DNA of 16,187 nt from Thermoplasmatales archaeon ex4484_6 (GCA_002254385.1 NJDO01000055.1:1-16187), one strand, 5' to 3'. Counted from the stretch's first letter, positions 7,658 through 15,900 are shown. Program-made: numbers and translations. Notes: generated by a model from the letters alone, not told the origin.

Positions 7658-7673
7658 GTTTTCCCGGGAAAAC
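7658..7673. promoter_or_regulatory. Perfect 16-bp palindrome between nadM and divergent membrane-protein gene
   Basis: GTTTTCCCGGGAAAAC is fully self-complementary. It lies 31-46 bases before the nadM start and just upstream of the TATA-like run serving the gene at 7705, so one bound dimer could affect both genes. A second near-palindrome, ATCGAT-AC-ATCGAT, lies at 7633-7646. Confidence 0.45.
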
Positions 7674-7675
7674 AC

Positions 7676-7683
7676 ACATAAGT
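7676..7683 (+). promoter_or_regulatory. TATA-like element for the gene at 7705
   Basis: ACATAAGT is centred about 25 bases before the ATG at 7705, the spacing expected for a leaderless archaeal message. No ribosome binding site precedes that ATG, in agreement with leaderless translation. Confidence 0.4.
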
Positions 7684-7704
7684 CCCCAGAGTATTGACCG
7701 ATTG

Positions 7705-8154
7705 ATGAGAACGGCACATGGAGCTCTTCTGTTCCTCATGATATCTGCATTACTCTTCTCCCCCTCCGCAGTGTCGGATGCAGGGGATGTCGAGGTCCGC
7801 GGCATCCCGGAAGACGGAAGGTTTGTCAATCCATTGAACGCGACCGTGATCTACGAGGACCCCGGGGGAGACCAGGCGACAGTATCATGGATCCTGGACG
7901 GGGAGCTCGTGGAGGAGGGATATCACATCCAGAGATACATCTATCCGGGAAAGCACAATCTGACCGTCAGGATAGAGAACGGGAACGCCACCGTTATCGA
8001 GAGGTATTTTCTCCTGGATCCGATCCCTCCACCCGGATGGGGCGAGGAGCCGGACCGGAAAGGGAACGAGCTCCTGTTCTGGTCCGTTTTCGGTGCAGGG
8101 GCCCTCATCTTTGCAGCAGCAGCCGCATGGATATGGTTGAGAAAGGCCGAATAG
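7705..8154 (+). CDS. Small type I membrane protein with signal peptide and Ig/PKD-like domain
   Basis: The 149-residue product has a signal peptide (about 1-26: MRTAHG, then a leucine-rich core), an extracellular beta-rich domain, and a C-terminal membrane helix (about 125-146) followed by RKAE. The middle part contains ATVIYEDPGGDQATVSWILDG and HNLTVRIENGN, which resemble PKD/Ig-like folds; two sequons are present. An in-frame ATG 60 bases upstream exists, but the 7705 start places the signal peptide at the very N-terminus and fits the TATA spacing. The role is unknown. It stands directly upstream of the metallopeptidase gene in the same direction, but a TATA-like run in the 69-base gap suggests separate transcription. 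Confidence 0.8.
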   Translation: MRTAHGALLFLMISALLFSPSAVSDAGDVEVRGIPEDGRFVNPLNATVIYEDPGGDQATVSWILDGELVEEGYHIQRYIYPGKHNLTVRIENGNATVIERYFLLDPIPPPGWGEEPDRKGNELLFWSVFGAGALIFAAAAAWIWLRKAE

Positions 8155-8177
8155 CCGGATTCCCCATGGAATACGAT

Positions 8178-8189
8178 TAAATAGATAAT
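8178..8189 (+). promoter_or_regulatory. TATA-like element for the metallopeptidase gene
   Basis: TTAAATAGATAA lies about 40 bases before the ATG at 8224. The predicted transcript start near 8207 would leave a short leader containing CAGGGGGA. That G-rich run is very close to the ATG and better spaced for an in-frame TTG at 8230, so the exact start is open by two codons. Confidence 0.45.
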
Positions 8190-8223
8190 AACTTCATTCA
8201 GAACGATTCCTTTAACAGGGGGA

Positions 8224-11200
8224 ATGGGGTTGGAAAGAATATTCGCATCAGAGGATGATGGTGAATTTGAAAGGGAACCGGACAGGGGATCCGATGAAGG
8301 GGAGGTACGTTCGGAGGATGACGGAACGGTCCGTGGGTTCCGACACCGGGACGGATCGGGAGATGACGGGGACATCTGGGAGTCGGACGATGAAGAGGAC
8401 CTCGAGGATGGGGGACGGGATGGTCCTGTCCGCAAAGGGGGTTCGAAAAGGACCGCACCCCCGAGAATGATAATGACATTGCTGGTAGTCGGCATCATGA
8501 TCACGGCAACCCTGGGTTTCATACTTCTCATCCGGTCCGGAAGGGATGATGGCAATGTGGGCGATCCTTTCGATTCGATAGGAAGTGATGAGGTGTCGTC
8601 CCTGTCAGGTCAGCTCATGCTGTCGGAGATGATGCCGGCGGAGGAATGGTTCGAGATCTACGTGAAAAGCTGGGCGGCAGGACCCATCGAGAATCTGGGT
8701 TTCTCAACATTCGACGAGGAGATCGTTCCCCTCCCATCCATAACCGGAGCGGACGGATTCGACCATATAATCGTTCACACCGGCAAGGGTGTCGATGATA
8801 CTGACCTGTCGGATGGAAAGGCATCCGTATATCTGGATATGTCCGGTGATGTACTTGGAGACGAGGGGGATGAGCTGGCCCTCTTCGATGGCTCCGAGAG
8901 GATCATCGACTTCGTCGGATGGGGAGACGGAAATGGCGATACACCGAGAGACGGATGGTCCGGGACGAATTACCTTCCGGCCCCCCGAGATGGTGATTCC
9001 CTATCGCTTCAGGGGGATGACGAGGACGCGGATTCTTTCTGGACAGAGGGACCGCCCTCTCCACTCGGGAATTCCATCTTCACCGTGGATCTCTCCCCGG
9101 AAGATGATTGGACCGCCTACATCCAGAACGGAAGGACCGAGGCAATTCCGGTGATACTGAATACTTCGGAGATGAGGTATATCAACATCAACGTATCGAC
9201 AGGAGTTCCCCCCGGTCATCCCGTGAACAAGACGAAATTGGACGAGGTCGCGGAATACCTGAACTATACATACAACCTCCTCAAGAAGATGGGGTTCGGA
9301 AGCGCCCTGGCTTCCGGAACCGACAGCAACGGAAAACCCTTCATCAAGATCAGCGTGACGAGGAACGGAACCTATTCGGGAACCTGCAGTTCAAGTGGAG
9401 AGATAAGTGTCGATATCGGATCCAACAAGGTTGCCTCGAAGCAGACCGTGGAGCACGAGATGACGCACAACTTCCAGTTCTCCGCGAGATCGGACGGTTC
9501 AACCCATATAAACCCCTGGTCCAGCAATTTCATAGACGAGGGTACTGCAGAGTTCATCGGAAGGTACTCCGCAATGCTCAACTACAACAAGACATGGAAG
9601 GAGGTGGAGGACGAACTCCAGTCCGCCGGCAGCCTGAACATATACGATTACTTCCACCGCGCCTGGTACGACATCTTCACGGACTGGCCGGGAGCCTATA
9701 AAAACGGTACCTATGTCCACAGCGGCAATTACTATGCGGGATCCTTCCTGTTCATGAAATTCCTGATGGACAAGTTCGGTATTTCCGTTATATCGAAGAT
9801 ATACAATGCAACCGTGAACAAACCGGGAACCTCACATGATGTCGTTGGAATAGATGCCGTAGAGAAGGCCACGGGAACCAAATTCGAGGATCTCCTCTCG
9901 GAGTTCAACCTCTACAGACTGGAGAACAGATTCCCCCAGTACCGCAACAATCCCAAATTCAAGAACACAACCATGGATTCGGAGCATGATTTCAACGGGA
10001 CCGGTTCCATCTCGGACAACGAGAGAGTGGAACAGTACGGTTCGAGAATAAACAGGTACAATCTCCACGGCAGCTCCGCCCTCATCACATTCGTACCGGA
10101 TTCCAACAGGTCCAGATGGCAGCTGACCGTCATACGGATCGGTTCCGATGGAAAGAGAACCTACGAGAAGATAACTATCGAGAAGGGTGACGATGGTCTG
10201 ATATACATTCCCGAGGGTTACGAGCAGGTAATCATAATCAAGACCAGGTTGAACGGATCCCTCAAGTTCTTCGAGAGATTCAACATCACAATAAAACAGG
10301 CTCCGGTGATAACTCCCACGGGACCGGTGAACAATGATCATATAATGTGGGACCCGCCTCTTTTCATCAACTGGACACTTCTGGAAAATACCATCAACGC
10401 ATCGGTCAGGGTCCAGATATCGAACTCATCAACGTTCATCGACCCCTGGATTGACGAGCTCCTTTGGGATCCGGATCCCGAATGGTCGTTCCCCTTCCGG
10501 CCCGCAAACGGTACCCACTGGTGGAGGCTCAGATGGGAAAAGGATGATAAGGCCGGACCCTGGGTGGGTCCCTGGAACTTCACATACTGGAACGGTATGC
10601 CGCCACCGGATATCATGTGGGACCCCGCCCCTGTCAGGTTCGTGAACGAGTCGGGAGACTGGGGGATCATCCTGCCCGATACAACGGTAATGATACGGGA
10701 ATACGACATCCCGTCCGGTGTTGAAGTCGAGGAAGGTCATCCGGAGTTCAGACTGAGCGGCAAGGGTGTTCCTTCGGTCTTGTTCAACTGGACATTCGGG
10801 GTTCCTTTCCCGGTGGGCGAGCACATGGAACCCGGATACGATACCTTCGAATGGAGGGTTCATTACACACCCTTTGATGATTGGCCCTGGTTCAGCGACG
10901 ATATCCTGTGGGATCCCGCACCTCCGAGAATAGAGGTGATCCCCCCGATCCCGGATCGCAGGCAGAGAGAGGATACGACCATACAGATTGGATCGAATGA
11001 CACCTTTCATGTGGACTCTTTCTTCGATATCTACTACGACCTGGATCTCCCTGATACGCCGAAGATGAAATACGAATCGGGACCGAGATTCAATCGATCG
11101 GAAGGAGAGATGATCATCTATGATCTTGACCTGAACTTCTCCGAGCTTCCGGAGGTGAACGTGACCTTCGAGATTGTCCTGCGTGATGTTCACGGAAGGT

Positions 11201-11631
11201 CATCGAACACTCTTCTGCTCGATTTCGAGATCGACCGGTCCGCACCGTCGTTCGAGATCGGTACGGATCCGATTAGGGAACCGGCGGTATTCAACCGGAG
11301 CTTCGAGGTGACGGTGCTCAGCCGGGACAGTGATACGGTAAACGTCCGGGCCAGTATCATCGACGGTATCTACTTCGAGATAATGTTCGAGATACCTATG
11401 TCACCCCCGATCCCATGGGAGGAACCTTCGGTGTGGAAAGGATCCGTGGACGTTGTCTGGTGGGATCTGTTCGACGGACCGTGGATCGTCCGGGTTGATG
11501 TTGAGGACGACCTGGGCAACTCCCGACATGGTGAGCTTCCGGTTGTAATCGACAGAACACCCCCAACGATATCGATGCTTGAACCTGCAGGAGAGATCGT
11601 CGTTCCATTTGTGTTCGTGGATCTCACCTGA
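8224..11631 (+). CDS. Membrane-anchored zinc metallopeptidase with lamin-tail-like and Ig/Fn3-like modules
   Basis: The 1135-residue protein has five parts. Residues 1-80 are a very acidic, presumably cytoplasmic tail ending in a basic patch. Residues 82-103 are a transmembrane helix. Residues about 125-285 look like a lamin-tail domain (LMLSEM..EEWFEIYV, DFVGWGDGNGD, GDSLSLQ). A peptidase domain follows with HEMTH at residues 411-415 and DEGTAE at 438-443, so H411, H415 and E439 are the likely zinc ligands (gluzincin-type layout) and E412 the catalytic base. From about residue 690 on there are Ig/Fn3-like modules containing four (I/L)(M/L)WDP motifs (W709, W748, W799, W896). Sequons are abundant, in line with an extracellular location. 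Substrate and peptidase family are unassigned. The C-terminus stops only about 24 residues into what looks like another Ig-like repeat, two bases from the convergent pdxT stop. Confidence 0.88.
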   Translation: MGLERIFASEDDGEFEREPDRGSDEGEVRSEDDGTVRGFRHRDGSGDDGDIWESDDEEDLEDGGRDGPVRKGGSKRTAPPRMIMTLLVVGIMITATLGFILLIRSGRDDGNVGDPFDSIGSDEVSSLSGQLMLSEMMPAEEWFEIYVKSWAAGPIENLGFSTFDEEIVPLPSITGADGFDHIIVHTGKGVDDTDLSDGKASVYLDMSGDVLGDEGDELALFDGSERIIDFVGWGDGNGDTPRDGWSGTNYLPAPRDGDSLSLQGDDEDADSFWTEGPPSPLGNSIFTVDLSPEDDWTAYIQNGRTEAIPVILNTSEMRYININVSTGVPPGHPVNKTKLDEVAEYLNYTYNLLKKMGFGSALASGTDSNGKPFIKISVTRNGTYSGTCSSSGEISVDIGSNKVASKQTVEHEMTHNFQFSARSDGSTHINPWSSNFIDEGTAEFIGRYSAMLNYNKTWKEVEDELQSAGSLNIYDYFHRAWYDIFTDWPGAYKNGTYVHSGNYYAGSFLFMKFLMDKFGISVISKIYNATVNKPGTSHDVVGIDAVEKATGTKFEDLLSEFNLYRLENRFPQYRNNPKFKNTTMDSEHDFNGTGSISDNERVEQYGSRINRYNLHGSSALITFVPDSNRSRWQLTVIRIGSDGKRTYEKITIEKGDDGLIYIPEGYEQVIIIKTRLNGSLKFFERFNITIKQAPVITPTGPVNNDHIMWDPPLFINWTLLENTINASVRVQISNSSTFIDPWIDELLWDPDPEWSFPFRPANGTHWWRLRWEKDDKAGPWVGPWNFTYWNGMPPPDIMWDPAPVRFVNESGDWGIILPDTTVMIREYDIPSGVEVEEGHPEFRLSGKGVPSVLFNWTFGVPFPVGEHMEPGYDTFEWRVHYTPFDDWPWFSDDILWDPAPPRIEVIPPIPDRRQREDTTIQIGSNDTFHVDSFFDIYYDLDLPDTPKMKYESGPRFNRSEGEMIIYDLDLNFSELPEVNVTFEIVLRDVHGRSSNTLLLDFEIDRSAPSFEIGTDPIREPAVFNRSFEVTVLSRDSDTVNVRASIIDGIYFEIMFEIPMSPPIPWEEPSVWKGSVDVVWWDLFDGPWIVRVDVEDDLGNSRHGELPVVIDRTPPTISMLEPAGEIVVPFVFVDLT

Positions 11632-11633
11632 TG

Positions 11634-12230
11634 CTAGAAGAGATCAAGGAACAGCCTGTAGAATCTGCTGTCACCGGTGAGCTCCGGATGAAAGCTCGCC
11701 GCAAGGATATTCCTCTGGACCGCCAGAACATTATCCCTGCCGATCTTTCCGATGACCCTGCACTTCCCCCACACCCTACGGATAAGGGGGGCCCTTATGA
11801 AGACACCGGGGTATTCTCCCAACCCCTCGATGGCGACGGGGGCCTCGAACGATTCCCTCTGGGGTCCGAAAGCGTTCCTGTCCACAGCCATGTCCATGAG
11901 GGAGAGAAGTTCGGTCCCGGTGCGTTTGACAAGCTCATCACCCTCACTTGCAAGAAGTACGCATCCGGCACAGGTCCCCAGAATGGGTGCACCCTCCCCC
12001 GCCATGCTGATGACCCTTTCCCGGAGATCGAACTTCACAAGAAGCTTGGAGATGGTTGTCGATTCGCCGCCGGGGATCACAAGACCGTCAACGGATGCAA
12101 GATCATGCTCCCTCCTGACCCAGGATGCTTTTCCCCTGACCCCGTACTCCGTGAAGGCACTGCCAAGTGCCGATATGTGCTCTTCCACATCTCCCTGGAG
12201 GCCGATAACGCCCACCTTCAAGGTGTCCAT
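11634..12230 (-). CDS. pdxT: Pyridoxal 5'-phosphate synthase glutaminase subunit
   Basis: PdxT releases ammonia from glutamine and passes it to PdxS, which builds pyridoxal phosphate from ribose 5-phosphate and glyceraldehyde 3-phosphate. The 198-residue protein is a class I glutamine amidotransferase with GLQGD near the N-terminus, PGGEST (53-58), the nucleophile Cys87 in GTCAGC, and His181/Glu183 in FHPELT. The start at ATG 12230 is preferred because a TATA-like TTATTTAG is centred 27 bases upstream (leaderless message). An in-frame ATG at 12245 would add five residues. No pdxS is visible in the window, so the partner must lie elsewhere. It follows the radical SAM gene in the same direction after a short gap. 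Confidence 0.95.
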   Translation of the reverse strand: MDTLKVGVIGLQGDVEEHISALGSAFTEYGVRGKASWVRREHDLASVDGLVIPGGESTTISKLLVKFDLRERVISMAGEGAPILGTCAGCVLLASEGDELVKRTGTELLSLMDMAVDRNAFGPQRESFEAPVAIEGLGEYPGVFIRAPLIRRVWGKCRVIGKIGRDNVLAVQRNILAASFHPELTGDSRFYRLFLDLF

Positions 12231-12253
12231 GTCGAGGGTGAACATCTGCTCTC

Positions 12254-12261
12254 TAAATAAA
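12254..12261 (-). promoter_or_regulatory. TATA-like element for pdxT
   Basis: Read on the minus strand this is TTATTTAG, centred about 27 bases before the ATG at 12230. Neither candidate pdxT start has a ribosome binding site, so a leaderless transcript from this element is a reasonable reading. Confidence 0.45.
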
Positions 12262-12275
12262 CCAATTGGAGGCCG

Positions 12276-13427
12276 TCATATCACCGACCTCTCCACCTCA
12301 AGGCCGTCCCATGTGGGATATACCTCCGAAAGGTAGCATACACCGTCGATCCTGCTCCCGATATCCTCCAGAACCCAGGGAGCCACGAGCAGGGTCCCGT
12401 TCTCGACGCTCAGAAGCTCCCCCGGAACACCGAACTCCTCCATCAGTATCCTGGCAACCCCTTGAGGATCACTGCATTCCACCAGTCCCCTGAGAAGCGT
12501 GCCGTCCTCGGTGGGGATCTCGAACGGTCTCGCCACCCGCTTCGCGGTCCTTATGAGCCTCTTCCTCAGCTGCACCGAATCCTTGTAGGACGATGTGCAT
12601 ATGTGGAACACCGTCGGTGAATCGGGGTTGGCGTTCCTCACCTTCCCTATGGTCCTGACCGCCAGTTCGAGAGAGCCCTCCACCGCCATTGAATCACCTG
12701 CAAGGGAATATCCCAGCCGTGAGAATTTGACCATGTTGGTGTGTGACGCTTCCAGCTCGTTCACGTTCACGAATTCCAGTCCCTCCCTTGCAGCATAATC
12801 AAGGATCACATGCAACCCCTCGCTGTAGAGATTGCCCCCGCTGGCCGGGTCCACGACGGAGGGGACCTCAAGACCGGTGGATATGTTCCTCCTCCTGGCC
12901 TCGAAGATGATGTTATGGTATGCGGAGGCTTCGATCGGGTCCCCTTCAGCAGCGTCCCTTCCAAGGAATCGGAACTGCTTCCAGATGGCAATGGGCGGAT
13001 GGAACCTGATCTCGTCGAGACCCGCATTCCCTACCCGTTCCAGCGCATCAACGTCGAATCTACCCGTCGTGTAGAGGTGAACATGATGCCTCTTCCCGAA
13101 CTCGCTCTTCAGTATCCCTATGACCTCCGATGTCCTTTCGGGGAACAGCATGGGATCTCCCCCGGTGATGCCCGTTCCAAGGGCACCCATCCTGCGGGCC
13201 TCCTCAAGGAGGCCTTCCTTCCATCCGTCACCTTCCAGCCTGCGCTCGTTCGCGAACATCACATCCTTGCCCTTCTTCTCCTCGGAGAGGGGGCAGTAGA
13301 AGCAGTCCTCGGCGCAGATACCCGTGATGTATAGGACCATCTTCGACCCCCTGTCGCAGTACCTGCAGCCCTTGGGCGGGTAACCCGTGCTGTAGCGGGT
13401 GAGCTCCCTGGAGAACCTTATCGGCAT
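12276..13427 (-). CDS. Radical SAM protein, COG2108-like (related to pyruvate formate-lyase activase)
   Basis: The 383-residue protein has the radical SAM cluster motif CX3CX2C at C38, C42 and C45, flanked by VLYITGIC and FYCPLSEEKKGKD, and a GGDP motif (89-92) for SAM binding. An extra CxxC pair (C21, C24) lies just before the main motif, in a context (GCRYCDRGSK) that I associate with the archaeal COG2108 group of unknown substrate. The family assignment is from memory of its sequence style. The remainder reads as a partial TIM barrel (NVNELEASHTN, VFHICTSSYKD) with a C-terminal domain of unclear role. Start is ATG 13427, with an AT-rich TATA-like run about 27 bases upstream, again leaderless. 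It is followed by pdxT on the same strand; whether they share a pathway is unknown. Confidence 0.88.
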   Translation of the reverse strand: MPIRFSRELTRYSTGYPPKGCRYCDRGSKMVLYITGICAEDCFYCPLSEEKKGKDVMFANERRLEGDGWKEGLLEEARRMGALGTGITGGDPMLFPERTSEVIGILKSEFGKRHHVHLYTTGRFDVDALERVGNAGLDEIRFHPPIAIWKQFRFLGRDAAEGDPIEASAYHNIIFEARRRNISTGLEVPSVVDPASGGNLYSEGLHVILDYAAREGLEFVNVNELEASHTNMVKFSRLGYSLAGDSMAVEGSLELAVRTIGKVRNANPDSPTVFHICTSSYKDSVQLRKRLIRTAKRVARPFEIPTEDGTLLRGLVECSDPQGVARILMEEFGVPGELLSVENGTLLVAPWVLEDIGSRIDGVCYLSEVYPTWDGLEVERSVI

Positions 13428-13448
13428 CGGATGTGTATCGGGTTGGGC

Positions 13449-13486
13449 AAATAATAATTGTCTGGTGTTTCATTATCATGTTATAG
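13449..13486. promoter_or_regulatory. Divergent promoters between radical SAM and STAND regulator genes
   Basis: Read on the minus strand, AATTATTATTT at 13449-13459 lies about 27 bases before the radical SAM ATG. On the plus strand, GTTATAG at 13480-13486 would start transcription near 13508, leaving about 20 bases of leader with GAGGG before the ATG at 13529. Confidence 0.45.
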
Positions 13487-13528
13487 TTGGAGAGCGATAC
13501 ACTTCGAGGACAGGCAAGAGGGAAGAGA

Positions 13529-15775
13529 ATGACAAAGAAAAGAACCAGATTGACGGTTGGCGAAAGGATACTGCTGCTTCTCATGAACTACACGAGGTTC
13601 AGGGACGAGATGCAGGTGCCAGTGGATGTGACCCAGGACGGGATAGCGAACAATCTGGGGATCATCAGATCGGCGGTACCAAGGGCTGTCGGGTCGCTGA
13701 TAGACAGGGGTCTGGTCGAGGAGGAGCTGGCACATGTCAAGGGTCTCGCAAGGAGAAGGAAGGTCTATCACCTGACCGATGAGGGGATCATGCGGGCCAG
13801 GGAGCTCTTCGAGAGGATATCCGGCACCACGGTATCCGTTGTCGAGAGCGGAGAGAGATCGAGAAAGACCATCGGAGAGCTGTTCGAATCGGGTGATGTC
13901 AGCCTCAAGACCGTCTCGGATGTCATCGTGAGAGGAAGCCTGGACATGGATACGGGTTCCTCCATGGAGGATGAAAGGGGAACCGAAAAGGTCTCCTATA
14001 CCCATTCCCTGAGCCCCCCCGAGATCTTCCTGGGAAGGGAGAGGGAGATAGAGGAGATCTCGTCGGCGATCACCTCGAGGAAGAGGAGGATGACGGTGGT
14101 CTACGGCATTGCGGGTGTCGGGAAGACAACACTCAGCTGGAAGATAACCCAGATCTTCTCCAGAAACATGAACATATTCTACCTGGACCTCAAGGAATGG
14201 ACGACGCTCTCGTATGTCCTGAAGGAACTGGGAACATTCCTCTCCAATGCCGGATGGAAGGATCTCTCATCATACCTGGAGACCAGCGTGGATCTCGATA
14301 TCGAGCTCGTAACCGACATCCTGAAGAACATTCCAGGGGAATTCCCCCTGCTCCTGATCCTTGATGACCTGCACAGGGCCCCTGACCAGGTTGTGATGTT
14401 CCTCTCCTCCCTCAAGGAGAGGCTTCCTGCGATGAAGGGGGTTAATGTGATCATCCTCTCCAGGGAAAGGGTTCCCTTCTACGACATCCGTGATGTCAAG
14501 ATATATCAGACAATCGGTGAAATGGAATTGATGGGATTCGACAGGGTCACATCCATGAAGCTTCTTAAGGAGAGGGGGTTCTCCGACGAGGAATCGAAGA
14601 TGATAGTGCAGATGACCGGCGGGCATCCTCTGGCCCTTGTACTTGTGGAGAAGGATGCCTACAACTACGACATAGGGGATTTCATGGAATTCCTCAAGGG
14701 AGAGATATTCGACAAGCTGGACAGGGAAGCCGTCAGGTTCCTGGGTCTGCTCTCCCTCTCCCGACTCCAGCTTACCCCCGAAGAACTCGGGTCCATCATG
14801 AGTTTCGGCAAGGAACTCGTGAACAGACTGCAGGACATGCATCTCGTCTTCTCCACACCCGGCGGATTCGTCATCCATGATCTGATCAGGGATATGTCGG
14901 ATTCCGTGCTGACAGCGGAGGAAAAGCTTGAATGCCATTCAAGGCTGGCGGACCTGTTCCATACAAAGCTCGAGGACCTCGGATTCCACCAGGAGGTTCC
15001 CGGAACATTTCCCCCCTTCCCCTTCGCTGTTGATGACGAGAAGGGGCTTGGCCCCGTTCCTCTCTACGTATCGGAGGAGGTATACCACCTTATCGGCGCC
15101 GGGAGAGGAAAGGAAGCTGTCCGGGTCCTGATGGAGGCACTCATGCAGATACCCTCAAAGGACCTCGTGAAGGAGCACTACAGTGCCGTGGAGAGAGCCA
15201 TGCAGGGAATATCCTCGGGACCTGAAAGTTTTCAGGTCCGGCTCCTTGGAGCCGTCAGTGACATCCTGGAAGGAAAGGAAGATCATACGTTGAAAACGCT
15301 GAAGGAAATTTCCCGGATGGATGCAAAGGACGAGGAACAATCCCTCGTTGTGAACTGCGCCCGCATATGGATACATCACATCGAGGAGAGGGTCAACGGG
15401 CCGGAGAACGCTATGAATGCACTCGATTCGCTCCGGAAGGAGGGTGTCCCGGAAGGACTCGATTATTACATGCAGGTGAAGAAGGCCTCGCTGCTCTACA
15501 AGATGGGGGATCACAAGGGAGCCTCCAAGCAGTACAGGACCTTCCTCGATTCCATAATCAACAATGACGAGTTCCCGGACAGGCTGAGGAGCTCCGTGAG
15601 GGAAGCGGTGGAGAAGGCCGAGAAGGGGTCCATACAGGAAGCAACTGACCAGTTCCAGAAGATAATGGAATTGACGGTCGCCAACAGGGAGCTCCTCCGG
15701 GAAGAGCTTCCCTTTGTGGATGTGGACCATCATCTTCTTTCGGCAATATACTCCCTGTATCACGGGAGAAAATGA
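13529..15775 (+). CDS. Winged-helix / STAND ATPase regulator (MalT/AP-ATPase-like)
   Basis: The 748-residue protein begins with a MarR-like winged helix (about 8-105). Its recognition region is VTQDGIANNLGIIRSAVPRA and its wing is KGLARRRKVYHLTDEG. A linker of about 65 residues follows, then a STAND-type NTPase: GREREIEE before the domain, P-loop GIAGVGKTT (193-201), Walker B LLLILDD (D279, D280), a sensor-like VIILSRER, and GGHPLAL typical of the AP-ATPase/STAND helical domain. A second winged-helix-like segment (about 410-470, FVIHDLIRDM) and an alpha-helical, TPR-like C-terminal half follow. Such proteins are ATP-gated switches in which a ligand sensed by the repeats controls DNA binding. 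The signal and targets are unknown. The start at ATG 13529, with GAGGG upstream, is preferred over an in-frame TTG 42 bases earlier. Confidence 0.88.
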   Translation: MTKKRTRLTVGERILLLLMNYTRFRDEMQVPVDVTQDGIANNLGIIRSAVPRAVGSLIDRGLVEEELAHVKGLARRRKVYHLTDEGIMRARELFERISGTTVSVVESGERSRKTIGELFESGDVSLKTVSDVIVRGSLDMDTGSSMEDERGTEKVSYTHSLSPPEIFLGREREIEEISSAITSRKRRMTVVYGIAGVGKTTLSWKITQIFSRNMNIFYLDLKEWTTLSYVLKELGTFLSNAGWKDLSSYLETSVDLDIELVTDILKNIPGEFPLLLILDDLHRAPDQVVMFLSSLKERLPAMKGVNVIILSRERVPFYDIRDVKIYQTIGEMELMGFDRVTSMKLLKERGFSDEESKMIVQMTGGHPLALVLVEKDAYNYDIGDFMEFLKGEIFDKLDREAVRFLGLLSLSRLQLTPEELGSIMSFGKELVNRLQDMHLVFSTPGGFVIHDLIRDMSDSVLTAEEKLECHSRLADLFHTKLEDLGFHQEVPGTFPPFPFAVDDEKGLGPVPLYVSEEVYHLIGAGRGKEAVRVLMEALMQIPSKDLVKEHYSAVERAMQGISSGPESFQVRLLGAVSDILEGKEDHTLKTLKEISRMDAKDEEQSLVVNCARIWIHHIEERVNGPENAMNALDSLRKEGVPEGLDYYMQVKKASLLYKMGDHKGASKQYRTFLDSIINNDEFPDRLRSSVREAVEKAEKGSIQEATDQFQKIMELTVANRELLREELPFVDVDHHLLSAIYSLYHGRK

Positions 15776-15843
15776 TCATCCGGTAATCCAGGATAACGTC
15801 TGACCCGACACTTCCCGGGGGATGAAACATGCTGAAAGCAATG
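15776..15843. other. Short gap after STAND gene with imperfect hairpin
   Basis: No gene is seen here. AACATGCT (15826-15833) pairs with AGC-A-ATGTT (15837-15845) across a GAA loop with one bulged base. It lies just before the TATA box of the RNA region and could end the STAND transcript or be a protein-binding site. No T-run follows directly. Confidence 0.3.
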
Positions 15844-15852
15844 TTTATAAAT
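15844..15852 (+). promoter_or_regulatory. TATA box ahead of the RNA-gene region
   Basis: TTTATAAAT is the best archaeal TATA match in the window. It predicts transcription starting around 15870-15875. No protein-coding frame with a credible start follows, and the next features are structured RNA sequence and tRNA-Pro. Confidence 0.65.
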
Positions 15853-15900
15853 CATCTCTCATTGGGGCATATGGTCGGTGGTGGAAGGGGATCGTTCCGC

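Noticed and set aside
7082..7681. A 199-codon plus-strand open frame across nadM
   Set aside because: It is antisense to nadM with its intact HxGH motif and has no recognisable protein features.
11631..12260. A 209-codon plus-strand open frame across pdxT
   Set aside because: It lies antisense to pdxT, which has all its catalytic motifs; the predicted protein has no coherent features.
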